Notes: generated by a model from the letters alone, not told the origin. A stretch of 64,000 bases of DNA from Pedobacter chinensis (GCF_003339865.1 NZ_QPKV01000002.1:558001-622000); one strand, 5' to 3'; positions 8,076 through 19,000 are shown, numbered from the stretch's first letter. Made by a program: numbers and translations.

Positions 8076-9533
8076 ATGAGTGAAGAAACCACAAATAAAC
8101 AGGAAATGCCCGAACAATTATCGGACATATTATTGGTACTGGACAAAGAAAAAATGAAAATCCAAGCCGTAAAGAGCATAGACGAAAACGGGAAAATGGA
8201 AACCGTTGACCCCACGAAGAAAAACCAAAACCAGTTTATGCGTGTGGACAAGAGTGGCGATTTCTTTTCCAACTTCTTTTCCAATTTTTTTAGCCAACTA
8301 AAGAACCCTACCAATTTTTCATTTTTCAAAGTGCCTGCACCTATCGCCGTTGAGAAAGCACAGGAAATGCAAAAGCAGGTAGATAAGCCAACTTCGGAAG
8401 GCGAAAAAGTGATGAAAGAACACGAAGTCAAAACCGCCACACAAGAGAATAATAAACAAGAAAATAAAAATGATATGGCAACAGCACAGACAACGCCGGA
8501 TGTAAGCGAATACCGCTATAAGCCGGAGCAGATTGATTGGGATACAATGACCAATCTCGGATTAAGCAAGGAATACCTTGAAAAAAGAAACCTGCTTGAA
8601 CCTTTATTGAAAGGTTATAAAACCAATGAACTCGTACCGATAGGGGTTAATCTTGGAGGTACTATTCTCCGCACAGACGCCCGACTGTCATTACAGCAAG
8701 CCGAAGACGGAAAAATTGTTGTGGGAATACACGGCATCAAAAAAGAGCCTAATCTGCATTTTGAGTTTTTTGGACACAAATTTACTGATGAGGACAAGAA
8801 AAACCTGCTCGAAACGGGCAATATGGGGCGTGTGGTTGATTTGAAAAATTCCAAGACTGGCGAACTAATGCCGTCCATTATCAGTATTGACAGGCTTACC
8901 AATGATGTCATTGCACTGCGAACGGATTTTATTAAAATTCCCGATGAGATTAAGGGTGTAAAACTCAATGATGAGCAAAAGCAAACCTTAATGGAGGGCA
9001 AACCGCTCAAATTGGAGGGTATGATTTCCACAAAAGGAACGGAGTTTTCGGCAACGGTACAGTACAATGCCGATAAACGCTATACCGAATTTCTGTTTGA
9101 CCGCAGTAACTACAACGGACAAAAGCAAAACAACCAACAGAATAATCAACAAAGCCAACCACAGGAAGCTCCAAAAACATTTCGTGGCAAGGAACTGACC
9201 GATGATCAATACAAGGATTTCAAAGCGGGTCAAACCATATATATGGCAGGTCTGGTTGATAAGAAAGGGCAAACGTACAACGGTTACATCACGTTCAACA
9301 AAGACACCGGAAAAACTGGCTTTGAGTTTCCAAATCAATATAAAGAAAGAATGCAGCCAACCGAATCCCATAAAACGCAAACTGCGGTCAATTCGGAGGG
9401 CAAGACCAACGAAGCGACCAAAAATATCAACGAGCCTTTGAAGTCCGGACAGCAAACACCGAAAAATAAACAACAGCAGGAACAACAGGAAAAGCCCAAA
9501 GCACCTGCAAAGTCCAAAGGCAGAAAAATGTAG
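8076..9533 (+). CDS. DUF3945-type ICE protein
   Basis: A 485-residue hydrophilic protein recognised as the DUF3945 protein commonly found just upstream of topB in Bacteroidota conjugative elements. The middle has two or three related segments with the theme LTDEQ..LxxGxxLxLxGmxxKxGxxFxA (roughly residues 290-330 and 375-420), which is the repeat that defines the family. The tail is Q/N- and K-rich low complexity. No catalytic motif is visible and the biochemical role is unknown. It is separated from topB by 6 bp, so the two are co-transcribed, hinting at a role in DNA processing. Confidence 0.75.
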   Translation: MSEETTNKQEMPEQLSDILLVLDKEKMKIQAVKSIDENGKMETVDPTKKNQNQFMRVDKSGDFFSNFFSNFFSQLKNPTNFSFFKVPAPIAVEKAQEMQKQVDKPTSEGEKVMKEHEVKTATQENNKQENKNDMATAQTTPDVSEYRYKPEQIDWDTMTNLGLSKEYLEKRNLLEPLLKGYKTNELVPIGVNLGGTILRTDARLSLQQAEDGKIVVGIHGIKKEPNLHFEFFGHKFTDEDKKNLLETGNMGRVVDLKNSKTGELMPSIISIDRLTNDVIALRTDFIKIPDEIKGVKLNDEQKQTLMEGKPLKLEGMISTKGTEFSATVQYNADKRYTEFLFDRSNYNGQKQNNQQNNQQSQPQEAPKTFRGKELTDDQYKDFKAGQTIYMAGLVDKKGQTYNGYITFNKDTGKTGFEFPNQYKERMQPTESHKTQTAVNSEGKTNEATKNINEPLKSGQQTPKNKQQQEQQEKPKAPAKSKGRKM

Positions 9534-9539
9534 TAAAAT

Positions 9540-11624
9540 ATGAAAACAATAATTGCAGAAAAACCAAGCGTAGCAAGGGAAATAGCCGGACTTGTGGGAG
9601 CATCCGATAAAAAGGACGGCTACCTGACAGGTAACGGCTATTTTGTTACGTGGGCATTCGGTCATTTAATAGGATTGGGAATGCCCGAAGATTACGGGAT
9701 TACGGGATTTGACAAAGCATCATTGCCGATACTCCCCAACCCGTTTTTACTGACCGTCCGGAAAGTGAAAAAAGACAAAGGTTATACCGCTGATGCTGGT
9801 GCGTCAAAGCAACTGAAAATAATAGACCAGCTTTTCAACCGTAGCGATAGCATTATTGTAGCTACCGATGCAGGACGTGAGGGCGAACTTATCTTTCGCT
9901 ATATATACGAACACCTCAAATGCAAGAAACCGTTTGAACGGCTTTGGATTAGTTCGCTTACCGAAAAAGCCATCAAAAAAGGCTTTGACAACCTGAAAGA
10001 CGGAAAAGCATTTGACGGGTTGTATCAGGCAGCACAAGGCAGAAGCCGTGCCGATTGGTTGGTGGGCATCAATGCTACACAAGCATTGAGCATTGCTGCA
10101 GGCAATGGAGTTTACTCGCTCGGAAGAGTACAAACACCCACACTCGCTTTGATATGCAAACGTTATTTGGAAAACAAAAATTTCTCGGTAAAGAAATATT
10201 GGCAGATACAGTTGTTGCATCACAAAGCAGGTATTGATTTTAAAAGCCTTTCTAAAACTAAATGGGAAGACCAAAAACTCGCCAATGATACGCTGAAATC
10301 CATTCAGCGAAGCGATACGGCAACAATTACATCGGTAGAAACAAAAAGCGTTACGGAGCAACCGCCTTTGTTGTTTGACCTTACAGGACTGCAAAAGGAA
10401 GCGAACAAAAAGCTTAACCTTTCTGCCGAAGAAACGCTGAACATTGCCCAAAGCCTTTATGAAAAGAAGTTTATCACTTACCCTCGCACCGGAAGCAAAT
10501 ACATTCCCGAAGATATGTGGGCAGAAATTCCCAATCTCGTGAGAGCATTGCAGGACAGGCAAACCTGCAAACAAGCTGTAACCAAAGTGAAATGGGGTCG
10601 TTTCAACAAACGTATCGTGAACGACCTGCGTGTTACAGACCATCACGGTTTGTTGATTACGGATAAAATACCGTCTGCCCTGAACGCAAAGGAAAATGCG
10701 GTTTATGATATGATTGCTTTTCGACTGCTCGAAGCTATTTCACAAGCCTGTATCAAGGAGATAACCGATATTGCTATACAGGCATTGCATTACGATTTTA
10801 CGGCAAAAGGATGTAAAATTATTGAACCAGGTTGGCGTTCCCTTAAAGGGACTTTTTCGGATGATGATACCGAACCTGTACAGGATTTACCTGAACTGAA
10901 AAAAGGTGATGAACTCAAAATTAAGGAAGCCACCGTTTTGGAAAAGCAAACCAAACCGCCTGTGCTTTATACCGAAGCAGGGCTTTTGTCGGCTATGGAA
11001 AGTGCCGGAAAGGAAATCGAAAACGAAGAGGAACGGAAAGCCCTGCAAAATATCGGTATTGGTACACCTGCAACAAGGGCGGCGATTATCGAAACCTTGT
11101 TTACCCGAAATTATATCCAAAGGGATAAGAAATCCTTAATCCCAACCGAAAAAGGATTGCAGGTATATGAATTGGTTAAAGACCGAAAAATTGCAGATGT
11201 GGCAATGACCGCCGAATGGGAATTGGCTTTACAGAAAATCGAAAACAACGAAGCAGATGCAAGTGCGTTTCAAAAGGAAATGGAAACCTATGCTTCTACT
11301 ATTACCAATGAGCTGTTGCAAACCTCCATTGCCAAAAGCAACCTGCCTAAACTTACCTGTCCGAAATGTAAAAGCCAGCAACTCATTATCCGTGACAAGA
11401 TTGCCAAATGCCCTGATGAAAGATGTAATTGGGTACAATTCCGCAATGTGTGCGGTGTACAAATCGGCATAGGCGATATTGAAAGCCTTGTTAATAAAGG
11501 CAAAACCTCACTTATCAAAGGAATGAAAAGCAAAGCCGGAAAGAAATTCGATGCTTACATCGTGTTGAATGAGCAAGCCGATAGTTCCTTTGAATTTGAG
11601 AAAAGTAAAAATTACAAGAAGTAA
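9540..11624 (+). CDS. topB: DNA topoisomerase III (type IA)
   Basis: A 694-residue type IA topoisomerase. The Toprim domain at the N terminus shows the catalytic glutamate in IIAEKPSVAR and the acidic cluster in VATDAGREGELIFRYI. The active-site tyrosine is Y314 in FITYPRTGSKYIPED, which cleaves one DNA strand. The C-terminal part contains a possible zinc-binding segment with four cysteines (LTCPKCKSQQ ... AKCPDERC). Topoisomerase III decatenates single-stranded or nicked DNA and is a routine gene of CTnDOT-like ICEs. It overlaps the start of the next gene by one base. Confidence 0.95.
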   Translation: MKTIIAEKPSVAREIAGLVGASDKKDGYLTGNGYFVTWAFGHLIGLGMPEDYGITGFDKASLPILPNPFLLTVRKVKKDKGYTADAGASKQLKIIDQLFNRSDSIIVATDAGREGELIFRYIYEHLKCKKPFERLWISSLTEKAIKKGFDNLKDGKAFDGLYQAAQGRSRADWLVGINATQALSIAAGNGVYSLGRVQTPTLALICKRYLENKNFSVKKYWQIQLLHHKAGIDFKSLSKTKWEDQKLANDTLKSIQRSDTATITSVETKSVTEQPPLLFDLTGLQKEANKKLNLSAEETLNIAQSLYEKKFITYPRTGSKYIPEDMWAEIPNLVRALQDRQTCKQAVTKVKWGRFNKRIVNDLRVTDHHGLLITDKIPSALNAKENAVYDMIAFRLLEAISQACIKEITDIAIQALHYDFTAKGCKIIEPGWRSLKGTFSDDDTEPVQDLPELKKGDELKIKEATVLEKQTKPPVLYTEAGLLSAMESAGKEIENEEERKALQNIGIGTPATRAAIIETLFTRNYIQRDKKSLIPTEKGLQVYELVKDRKIADVAMTAEWELALQKIENNEADASAFQKEMETYASTITNELLQTSIAKSNLPKLTCPKCKSQQLIIRDKIAKCPDERCNWVQFRNVCGVQIGIGDIESLVNKGKTSLIKGMKSKAGKKFDAYIVLNEQADSSFEFEKSKNYKK

Positions 11625-12505
11625 TGGAAAATAGACCTAACATTAGTACAACGGAAATCAGAAACCTGATTTATACCATACGTGGCAAGCAAGTAATGCT
11701 GGATAGCGACCTCGCTTCCTTATACCAAGTGGAAACAAAGAACCTCAACAAAGCCGTAAAAAGAAATATTGAAAGGTTTCCGGCTTCTTTTTGCTTTCAA
11801 CTGACCGAAGAGGAAGCCAGCAACTTGAGGTTCCAAATTGGAACCTCAAGTTTGAACTACGGCGGAAGACGTTATTTGCCCTATGTTTTTACCGAACAAG
11901 GGGTTGCAATGGCTTCTGCCATACTCCGTTCAGATATTGCCGTTAAAGTCAGTGTTGAAATTATGGAAGCCTTTGTAGAAATGCGGCGTATGCTTACTAG
12001 CAATGCTTCTTTGTTTCATCGGTTGGATAAGATTGAACTGAAGCAATTAGAAGCTGACGAAAAATTTGAAGAGTTATTTAAGGCATTGGAAAACGACAAG
12101 CTCCACAGCGAAAAAGGTATTTTCTATAACGGACAGGTTTTTGATGCCTACGCCTTTGTATCAGATATTATCCGAAGTGCCGGAAGCTCCATTATCCTGC
12201 TTGATAATTATGTGGACGATACGGTGCTGACCTTGTTAGGCAAACGCAATACGAATGTAACTGCCATCATCTATACCAAAAGCATCAGCACTCAATTACG
12301 GCTGGATTTGCAACGATATAACAGCCAATATCATCCGATTGAGGTTGAGGTTTTCTCCGATGCTCACGACCGATTTTTGATTATCGACGATACGGAGCTT
12401 TATCATATCGGAGCATCACTCAAAGACTTGGGCAAAAAATGGTTTGCCTTTTCACGAATGGATATTGAAGTTGGCAGGATGCTTCAAATCCTTAATCAAC
12501 AATAA
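11624..12505 (+). CDS. ORF6N-domain protein with PLD-like C-terminal half
   Basis: A 293-residue protein whose N-terminal ~120 residues match the ORF6N domain (IRGKQVMLDSDLASLYQVET, then FTEQGVAMASAILRSD and an EIMEAF helix), a DNA-binding-like domain found in phage and mobile-element proteins. A coiled segment follows. The C-terminal part includes AHDRFLIIDDTELYHIGASL, which resembles half of a phospholipase-D active site (HxK-like, with R replacing K). This combination is widespread in Bacteroidota accessory DNA and its function is not established. The gene starts on the last base of topB's stop codon, so translation is probably coupled. Confidence 0.72.
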   Translation: MENRPNISTTEIRNLIYTIRGKQVMLDSDLASLYQVETKNLNKAVKRNIERFPASFCFQLTEEEASNLRFQIGTSSLNYGGRRYLPYVFTEQGVAMASAILRSDIAVKVSVEIMEAFVEMRRMLTSNASLFHRLDKIELKQLEADEKFEELFKALENDKLHSEKGIFYNGQVFDAYAFVSDIIRSAGSSIILLDNYVDDTVLTLLGKRNTNVTAIIYTKSISTQLRLDLQRYNSQYHPIEVEVFSDAHDRFLIIDDTELYHIGASLKDLGKKWFAFSRMDIEVGRMLQILNQQ

Positions 12506-12528
12506 ACCCTCCATTCAGAGGGTTTATT
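12501..12528. terminator. Bidirectional terminator between convergent genes
   Basis: AATAAACCCTC pairs perfectly with GAGGGTTTATT over 11 bp with a six-base loop. It overlaps the stop codon of the ORF6N gene and precedes the end of the opposing HEPN gene, so it can stop transcripts from both sides. Confidence 0.75.
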
Positions 12529-12534
12529 GTTATA

Positions 12535-13293
12535 CTATAACTGTAATTGGGCTGTGATACTCTTATAATAAACTTTTAGTGCATCACGTTCATCTTTACC
12601 AACATAACTATTGTGAGCAACCAAACACCGTATTTTGTATAATTCATCAACCATTACATTCAACCAATGTTCATTCTGCTTAGGAAAATACTTCCCAAAA
12701 ATTGTCCAATTCCCAACTATTATTTTTCCTAACTCAATAAAGTCGCAGTAAAATAAATCACTATTACCTCGAATGGGCAAATATTTACTTTCTTGTTCGC
12801 TTTTCTTTAGTTTATCTATGGTTTCTTGTACTTTTCGGGGAATATTTATTGTTTCAGTCTTCATAATTTCTTCAATAAATATTCTTAAAGAATTTTCAAT
12901 ACAATATAAATACAAATAGACTTCCGACATTTCTCGTCCTTTTTGTTGTATGTCTTGCGGCAAAAGGTTTAAATGCCCAAAGTTTACATTTTGTTGTATT
13001 TCCTCGATGCTATCTAATAGGGAGTTTTCATCTGAAATTAGAGGGTAGAATATCTCATTAATATATTTTCTTCGTTCCGCATATCCTCCTTTTGCTTGCA
13101 TTTCTCTTCTAAATTCTTGAAGAGTAAAGCAAATTTTAAATTCCTTTGGTTGGTTGGTTTGGAACTTCGCAGATTTATTCAGTTCACTTTTCAATCTTTT
13201 ATATTCTGCTTCATTATCACTTGTTATAGTAACATCGGTAGATGCTCCTGTAAGTAGTATTTTTAAGCGTTCAATGTTTTCTGTATAATTCAT
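12535..13293 (-). CDS. HEPN-domain protein (Swt1/RiboL-like), probable defence effector
   Basis: A 252-residue, mostly helical soluble protein. Near the C terminus it has the HEPN ribonuclease signature R-x4-H as RCLVAH (R222, H227) followed by N, in a context (ELYKIRCLVAHNS) resembling Swt1-type HEPN domains. HEPN proteins are often RNases in toxin-antitoxin, abortive infection or restriction systems. It is 18 bp downstream of, and co-directional with, a DUF262/DUF1524 protein, and the two interrupt an otherwise plus-strand ICE gene row. I infer a two-gene defence cassette in which this protein could be an RNase effector or partner. The R-x4-H call rests on reading only. Confidence 0.62.
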   Translation of the reverse strand: MNYTENIERLKILLTGASTDVTITSDNEAEYKRLKSELNKSAKFQTNQPKEFKICFTLQEFRREMQAKGGYAERRKYINEIFYPLISDENSLLDSIEEIQQNVNFGHLNLLPQDIQQKGREMSEVYLYLYCIENSLRIFIEEIMKTETINIPRKVQETIDKLKKSEQESKYLPIRGNSDLFYCDFIELGKIIVGNWTIFGKYFPKQNEHWLNVMVDELYKIRCLVAHNSYVGKDERDALKVYYKSITAQLQL

Positions 13294-13311
13294 TTACATA
13301 AATATTTTAGG

Positions 13312-15441
13312 TTATTCTTCTATACTATGTTCTTCTTCTGGAAGCATAAAATCAAGAAATAATAATTCTGCTTTAGCTTCATCATCTTCAAATTTCAAAT
13401 CCCAGCGTTGCTCCATAAATTCTAATAATTTATTACCTCGGTCAAGTATAGCAACCGGGTTCCAAACATCATATCCAGACACTTCAATCTCTGAATGCGA
13501 ACCGTCAGAATATCCTTGTCTTATTTTTTCCTTTCTGTCATTATATTTTGCTGTTTTCTTATCTTCAAAGCAATCATTTTGTAAACTTGAATTTATACTT
13601 TGCGACAATGGTAAAAGATTGCCCAATGTTCCCTGAAAAAAAGGATGAAAATTCTTTTTATATTCCTTAAAATTTTGTTTCCAATATTTATCTGTTGGTG
13701 TCTGTGGATAAATATGCTCAATAGAAACCTTATCTTTTTCGCTCTTAACAAACAGTTTCCAATCTATCTTTTGGCTTCCTCTTTGTCTAACTTTCTCCAT
13801 TTCATATTCATATAAGAAATATCGAAGCCCATTCCAAGAATAGAAACCTCCTCCGCTTTTAAACTTCTTGTCAATGAACTTTTGAAAATAGGTATAATCA
13901 AAGTAGATTTCTTCAGAATTTTCAGGTGTATAAAAACAATAATCCATTCTTTCATTCAATCTGTGAATGATATTGTCAATTGTTAGTTCCCCATTTCGCA
14001 GTTGTCTTGCTGCACGATAAAATTCACTGTTTCTGTATGTTGAAAAAGCTCGGCTAAGCCTGAATGTAATAAAAATGAAACGCTCAATTGCTCTAAAGAG
14101 CTGAACTCTCTTATCAGGATTAACATTCTTACTCAAATAAGCTACTGTTACGAGTGGACGAAAATAGATTATACCAATTCTATTCAAACGGTCTATCCAA
14201 AGACTTTCCTGTGTGGTTAAGTCCGGATTATTTACAGGGTTATGGGTATTATACCAATGTACAGCGGCAGCCTTTAAGCTGTTCACATAATCTTCTATTT
14301 CTTTGGGAGAAAGTTGGGAACGCATAACAATTACTTCTTCTTCGCCGTTTATTTCAACTTCTTCTTGGTCGGTATCTTCATCCTCCCGAACTTCTTCAAA
14401 CTCTTGCAACGAACTTATTTTCACCTCTGTTTTTGCATAAATATTTTGAGGTGTAAATTTCTGTTCCAGCAAAAAACGGATATAATCATCTCCTTTCTCC
14501 CTCGTGTATTGAAAGTACATTATCCAATGAGCCACTAAAAAATCATCATCATTAAGTGGATTTTTCTTGTTTCTCCCAAGTTGATAATAAACTTCTTTCC
14601 AAGCATCATTGATTTTTTCACGCAGAGAATTTCTCTCATCAGTTTTTAACTCCTTTTCATCATACAAAGTCGTCAAATAAATTAGCCTGTTTTTGAGAAG
14701 TTCCAAATTTGACAGCTTTTTGCCACGATTATTCATCGTTTCAAATGCTACGAAAACATCAAAATCGTCACTTATTTCGTAAACATTGAACATCAGGTTT
14801 TGCGTAACTTTTTTGAATAATGTTTCTATCTCGGTTAAACCGTATGTTTCAAAATAGTTTTGCAGATTTTCCTTGAAAAAATGCTTTGCATTTTCAAGAT
14901 TGAGCGTGTAAAAAGTTTCTTGTACTGTTCCGCTATTTGGTTCTAAGAAAACCTTATGACGTAAATATTTAAAACTCGGATTATCGATCTCATAGCCAAA
15001 CTTGTAGGTTGTAACAATAAACTGAGGAGGTTTTTCTATTACTAAATATTCTTCTTTAATAGCCTTTAAGCTAAAAGAGCCAAGATAAATTTCTTCATCT
15101 TTTTTGCCTTTGTTTTCCGGTATTGCTTTTAATTGTTCCGAAATGGCTTGAATGAAAATTACAAATGTTGTCAATCGCTGTTGCCCATCAACAATATGGA
15201 AAGGTTTAAATCCTCTATCTTCAATTAACCATCGTTCGTCATTCCAGTTATTCCAGATATTTTTATCGACTTTTTTCAAAGAGAGTAAACCTGTATAATG
15301 AAATCTATCGGCAGGAAGATTGACTAAATCTTCCCAAAAATCTTTCAGTTGTCTTGTTGTCCAAGCGTAACCACGCTGATAATCGGGTATTTTAAATATT
15401 CTGTCTTTAAAAATACTTTTTAAGGGTTCTAATTCATTCAT
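13312..15441 (-). CDS. DUF262 + DUF1524 (GmrSD-like) nuclease
   Basis: A 709-residue protein with the two halves of GmrSD-type enzymes fused. The N-terminal DUF262 (ParB/Srx-like NTPase) shows PDYQRGYAW (19-27) and the signature IVDGQQRLTT (83-92). The C-terminal DUF1524 domain has the HNH-type motif EHIYPQ (H576) and downstream LGNLLPLSQSINSS, matching the HxxP ... GNL ... N arrangement of His-Me-finger nucleases. GmrSD is a type IV restriction enzyme that cuts DNA containing modified cytosines; related proteins are found in many anti-phage islands. Start ATG 15441 leaves a 185-bp gap to the next gene. Partnered with the HEPN protein downstream. Confidence 0.85.
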   Translation of the reverse strand: MNELEPLKSIFKDRIFKIPDYQRGYAWTTRQLKDFWEDLVNLPADRFHYTGLLSLKKVDKNIWNNWNDERWLIEDRGFKPFHIVDGQQRLTTFVIFIQAISEQLKAIPENKGKKDEEIYLGSFSLKAIKEEYLVIEKPPQFIVTTYKFGYEIDNPSFKYLRHKVFLEPNSGTVQETFYTLNLENAKHFFKENLQNYFETYGLTEIETLFKKVTQNLMFNVYEISDDFDVFVAFETMNNRGKKLSNLELLKNRLIYLTTLYDEKELKTDERNSLREKINDAWKEVYYQLGRNKKNPLNDDDFLVAHWIMYFQYTREKGDDYIRFLLEQKFTPQNIYAKTEVKISSLQEFEEVREDEDTDQEEVEINGEEEVIVMRSQLSPKEIEDYVNSLKAAAVHWYNTHNPVNNPDLTTQESLWIDRLNRIGIIYFRPLVTVAYLSKNVNPDKRVQLFRAIERFIFITFRLSRAFSTYRNSEFYRAARQLRNGELTIDNIIHRLNERMDYCFYTPENSEEIYFDYTYFQKFIDKKFKSGGGFYSWNGLRYFLYEYEMEKVRQRGSQKIDWKLFVKSEKDKVSIEHIYPQTPTDKYWKQNFKEYKKNFHPFFQGTLGNLLPLSQSINSSLQNDCFEDKKTAKYNDRKEKIRQGYSDGSHSEIEVSGYDVWNPVAILDRGNKLLEFMEQRWDLKFEDDEAKAELLFLDFMLPEEEHSIEE

Positions 15442-15521
15442 TATTTAATGACCGTTCTTTAATTGTTGATTTTATCAATTATCAAAAATACAAATTAAAC
15501 TCTTCGTTATTACGTGGTTTT

Positions 15522-15561
15522 ACGCCAAATCCCGCCACTCAAAGCCAAACCCTGCCACTTC
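15522..15561 (+). promoter_or_regulatory. Array site 3: phased GCC words upstream of the DUF1896 gene
   Basis: Four successive 10-bp words: ACGCCAAATC, CCGCCACTCA, AAGCCAAACC, CTGCCACTTC. Seen another way, the 16-mer GCCAAAYCCYGCCACT occurs twice with a 20-bp period (15524 and 15544). The array ends 66 bp before the ATG at 15627. Confidence 0.7.
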
Positions 15562-15626
15562 TGCAAAGGCTCTTATCTACTGCTATAATTTTAGGCTTCA
15601 AGTAAATTTCTAAACAAAATTATAGT

Positions 15627-16064
15627 ATGGATACACAGCAAAAAGACCTATCGTATTTCAGATTACTACTGCAAGAATTATTAAACACGAGCTTTCCCGA
15701 AAAAGCCAACGACCAAAAGTTTATAGACCAGCGTTCTTCGTGGGCTGCCAATGCCTACGAGGGTGCTTTTCGTTCGGGAAATACCATTGAGCAATGCAAC
15801 GAAATAGCCAATTATATCCTGTTTGAAAAACTGCATTTCTCCAAATTCGATACGGTTTTCCAAGTCGTATGCGATGAGTTTGATACCCTAATGGCAGACG
15901 AGGAATTGCGACCGTTCGCACTAAAAATGTTCCCTGTTTGTGAGGCTGTTTTTGCAAAGTATCAACTAACCGATGATTTCGCTTACGGGTATGAGTTTGA
16001 CCTGCTCTACACCGAAATAACAGGAACCATCGCAATATGGATAGAGGAAAATGGGCTTCAGTAA
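15627..16064 (+). CDS. DUF1896 protein
   Basis: A 145-residue soluble protein that matches the DUF1896 family of Bacteroidota mobile elements, usually encoded directly before the large helicase/methylase gene as here. It is acidic and helical with no recognisable catalytic residues. It overlaps the next gene by 14 bp, which implies translational coupling and a shared role, but that role is unknown. Confidence 0.75.
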   Translation: MDTQQKDLSYFRLLLQELLNTSFPEKANDQKFIDQRSSWAANAYEGAFRSGNTIEQCNEIANYILFEKLHFSKFDTVFQVVCDEFDTLMADEELRPFALKMFPVCEAVFAKYQLTDDFAYGYEFDLLYTEITGTIAIWIEENGLQ

Positions 16065-19000
16065 AAAGCAACATCTCCAACAAAACATTGATGCCCTGCG
16101 AATTGCTTTTAAACTGGAAAAGGAGAACCGTCAAGCCACCGTAGGTGAAAGACTGCTAATGATGCAATACAGCGGATTTGGTGGTCTTAAATTCGTGCTG
16201 AACCCCATAGCGGAAGAAATAGACATCAACAATTGGAGAAAGACGGAACACGACCTGTTCCCAATCACGCAGGAACTCCACCAGCTACTCAAAGAAAATT
16301 CCGAAGACGATAAACAATACCGCCGATATGTGGATAGTATGAAAAGTTCCGTACTGACGGCTTTTTATACGCCTCCACAGGTTATAGATGCTATTTCTGC
16401 ATCCCTGCGTGAAAGCGGTCTGAACATTCAGAAATTCCTCGAACCCTCCGCAGGTATCGGTTCATTTGTTCAATCCTTTGCAGAGAGCCAAACCGAAGTT
16501 ACAGCCTATGAAAAGGATGTGCTGACAGGAAAAATTTTAAAACAGCTTTATCCTGAAAGCAATATCCGTGTGAGTGGCTTTGAGGAAATCCCCGAAAAGG
16601 AACACAACACCTATGATGTTGTTGCCAGCAATATCCCCTTTGGCGATACTTCCGTCTTTGATTTATCCTATTCCCGAAGTAAGGATAGTGCAAAAGTACA
16701 GGCTGCCCGAAGCATTCATAACTATTTCTTTTTGAAAGGAACCGATATGCTCCGTGAGGGTGGCTTGTTGGCTTACATCACTTCACAAGGCATTCTGAAT
16801 AGCCCAAAGAATGAGCCGATACGCAGGGCGTTAATGCAGGATAATAATTTGGTTTCGGTTGTGCGGCTGCCAAACAATCTGTTTACAGAATATGCAGGTA
16901 CAGAGGTTGGAAGCGACCTGATAATCCTGCAAAAGAATACGGCAAAACAAAGCCTGAACGAAACGGAAGAACTATTTTGCCAAAGCAGGCAAACCAAATA
17001 CAATACGCCAAGCAATGCTTACTTTCAGAATGGTACAAGGGTCATACATACCGACCGTAAGATAGATACCGACCCTTACGGACAGCCCGCAATTATCTAT
17101 ATCCATAAAGACGGTGTTGCCGGAATTGCCAAAGATTTGAAAATGATGCTTTCCGATGATTTTGGAAAGCACCTGAATGTGGATTTGTACAAAGGCGAAC
17201 GGAACGATGAGCCAATCGTACAAATTCCGGTACAGCCAACGCCTCCGGTCATTGAGCGTGAAATCATTCAGCCGGAACAACCTCGTTTTACGCAAACAAC
17301 CATAGTAAAGGAAAGCTCACAGGAAAAGCAGTTAAGCATTTTCGACCTGTTTGAAAATGTGAGCGAACCTGTAATGGCAGTTGCTCCACCCAAAAGAACC
17401 ACGCAAGCCAAAAGACAAACCGCTAACAAAAGACGAGGTGCGATAGGTCGCCAAACTGACCTGTTCAGTTCTGCTACGCAACAGCCTTACACACCTCCGG
17501 TTTCAAACGGTACTACAAACGGAACAACGGCTACCAATAGTAATAAACAAGAAGTTATTGGCGATTTGTTTTCGGGTATCAACGGGAATGGCCAAGCTGA
17601 TAAGCCAGCCGTTCCCGATACCATTCCCGAACCTGCTCCTTATAGTGGCAAGTTGCAATCGTTCCACCGAAACGATTGCCTTGTGGTGGATAATGGTTGG
17701 GTAGGTCATCTGCAAGATGTAGATACAGCAGACGGTACGGCTGTTTTCCACCCGCTGCAATTACCAACCTCACAGAAAGCAAGAGCCGAAGCGTACATAG
17801 CGGTACGGGATATATACCAAGAGCTTTACAATAAGGAGGCAAATTTTCAGACCGAACACAAAGAAGAAAGGGAAAATCTTAACCGCTTATACGATGCCTT
17901 TGTAAAAAGGTACGGAAACCTCAACAGTGCCGATAATGTCAAGCTCATTAAAACGGATAGTTCCGGTAAGGAAATCCCTTATTTGGAGCGTGTCGTTGGC
18001 GGTGTGGTACACAAAGCGGATATATTCAGCCGCCCTGTAAGTTTTTCTACCGTAACCATAGCAACGGACAATCCCGAAGAAGCATTAGCGGCATCCCTTA
18101 ACAAATACGGAAGCGTGGATTTGGGCTATATGTCCGAAATAAGCGGAATGCCTGACGATGCTTTGAAAGAAGCCTTGAACGGTCGTATTTACTACAATCC
18201 ATTGCAAAAGGAATATGAAATATCCGAACGCTGGATTGCGGGCAATGTGGTGGAGAAAGCAGAGGACGTAAGAACCTACATCGAAAACAATCCTGATGAT
18301 GCCCAGGCTAAAGCAAGCCTTACGGTATTGGAGGAAGCCCGACCAAGACGTATCGAATTTGAGGAACTCGATTTTAATTTGGGCGAACGCTGGATACCCA
18401 CAGGCATTTATGCCCGATTTGCTTCACATCTTTTTGATACGGACGTACTTGTTCATTATTCTGAAAGCTCCGACGATTTTTCAGTAAAGTGCGACCGTAA
18501 GAATTTACACATATGGGAAAAATATGCTGTCAAAGCCGAAAGCAGAACGTTTGACGGGATTGCTTTACTAAAACACGCCCTTGTCAATACCACACCGGAT
18601 ATTACCAAGAAAATCAAGGTTGGCGACCAAGAGGTCAAGGTACGGGATATGGAAGCCATACAAATGGCATACACCAAGATTGACGAAATCCGTACCGCAT
18701 TTACCGAGTGGCTTCACGCCCAAAACGATGAGTTTAAAAACAGGCTGACCGACCAATACAACGATACGTTTAATTGCTTCGTCCGCCCCAACTATGAAGG
18801 AACACATCAGGATTTTCCGGGATTAGACCGTAAAGCATTGGGCATTAAAGACCTGTATTCGAGCCAAAAGGACACCGTTTGGATGATAAAACTCAATAAC
18901 GGTGCTATCTGCGACCACGAAGTAGGTGCAGGAAAAACCCTTGTGATGTGTGTGGCAGCACAGGAAATGAAGCGTTTGGGTTTAGCCCACAAGCCTATGA

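Noticed and set aside
9804..10646. Long open frame on the minus strand inside topB (280 codons)
   Set aside because: It is the mirror of a strongly conserved topoisomerase gene, has an unusual cysteine-rich composition and no start context. An antisense shadow.
16051..17100. Active stand-alone restriction-modification methylase
   Set aside because: The motif IV position reads NIPF instead of NPPF/Y, and the domain is fused to a helicase as in ICE antirestriction-like proteins. Activity cannot be assumed.
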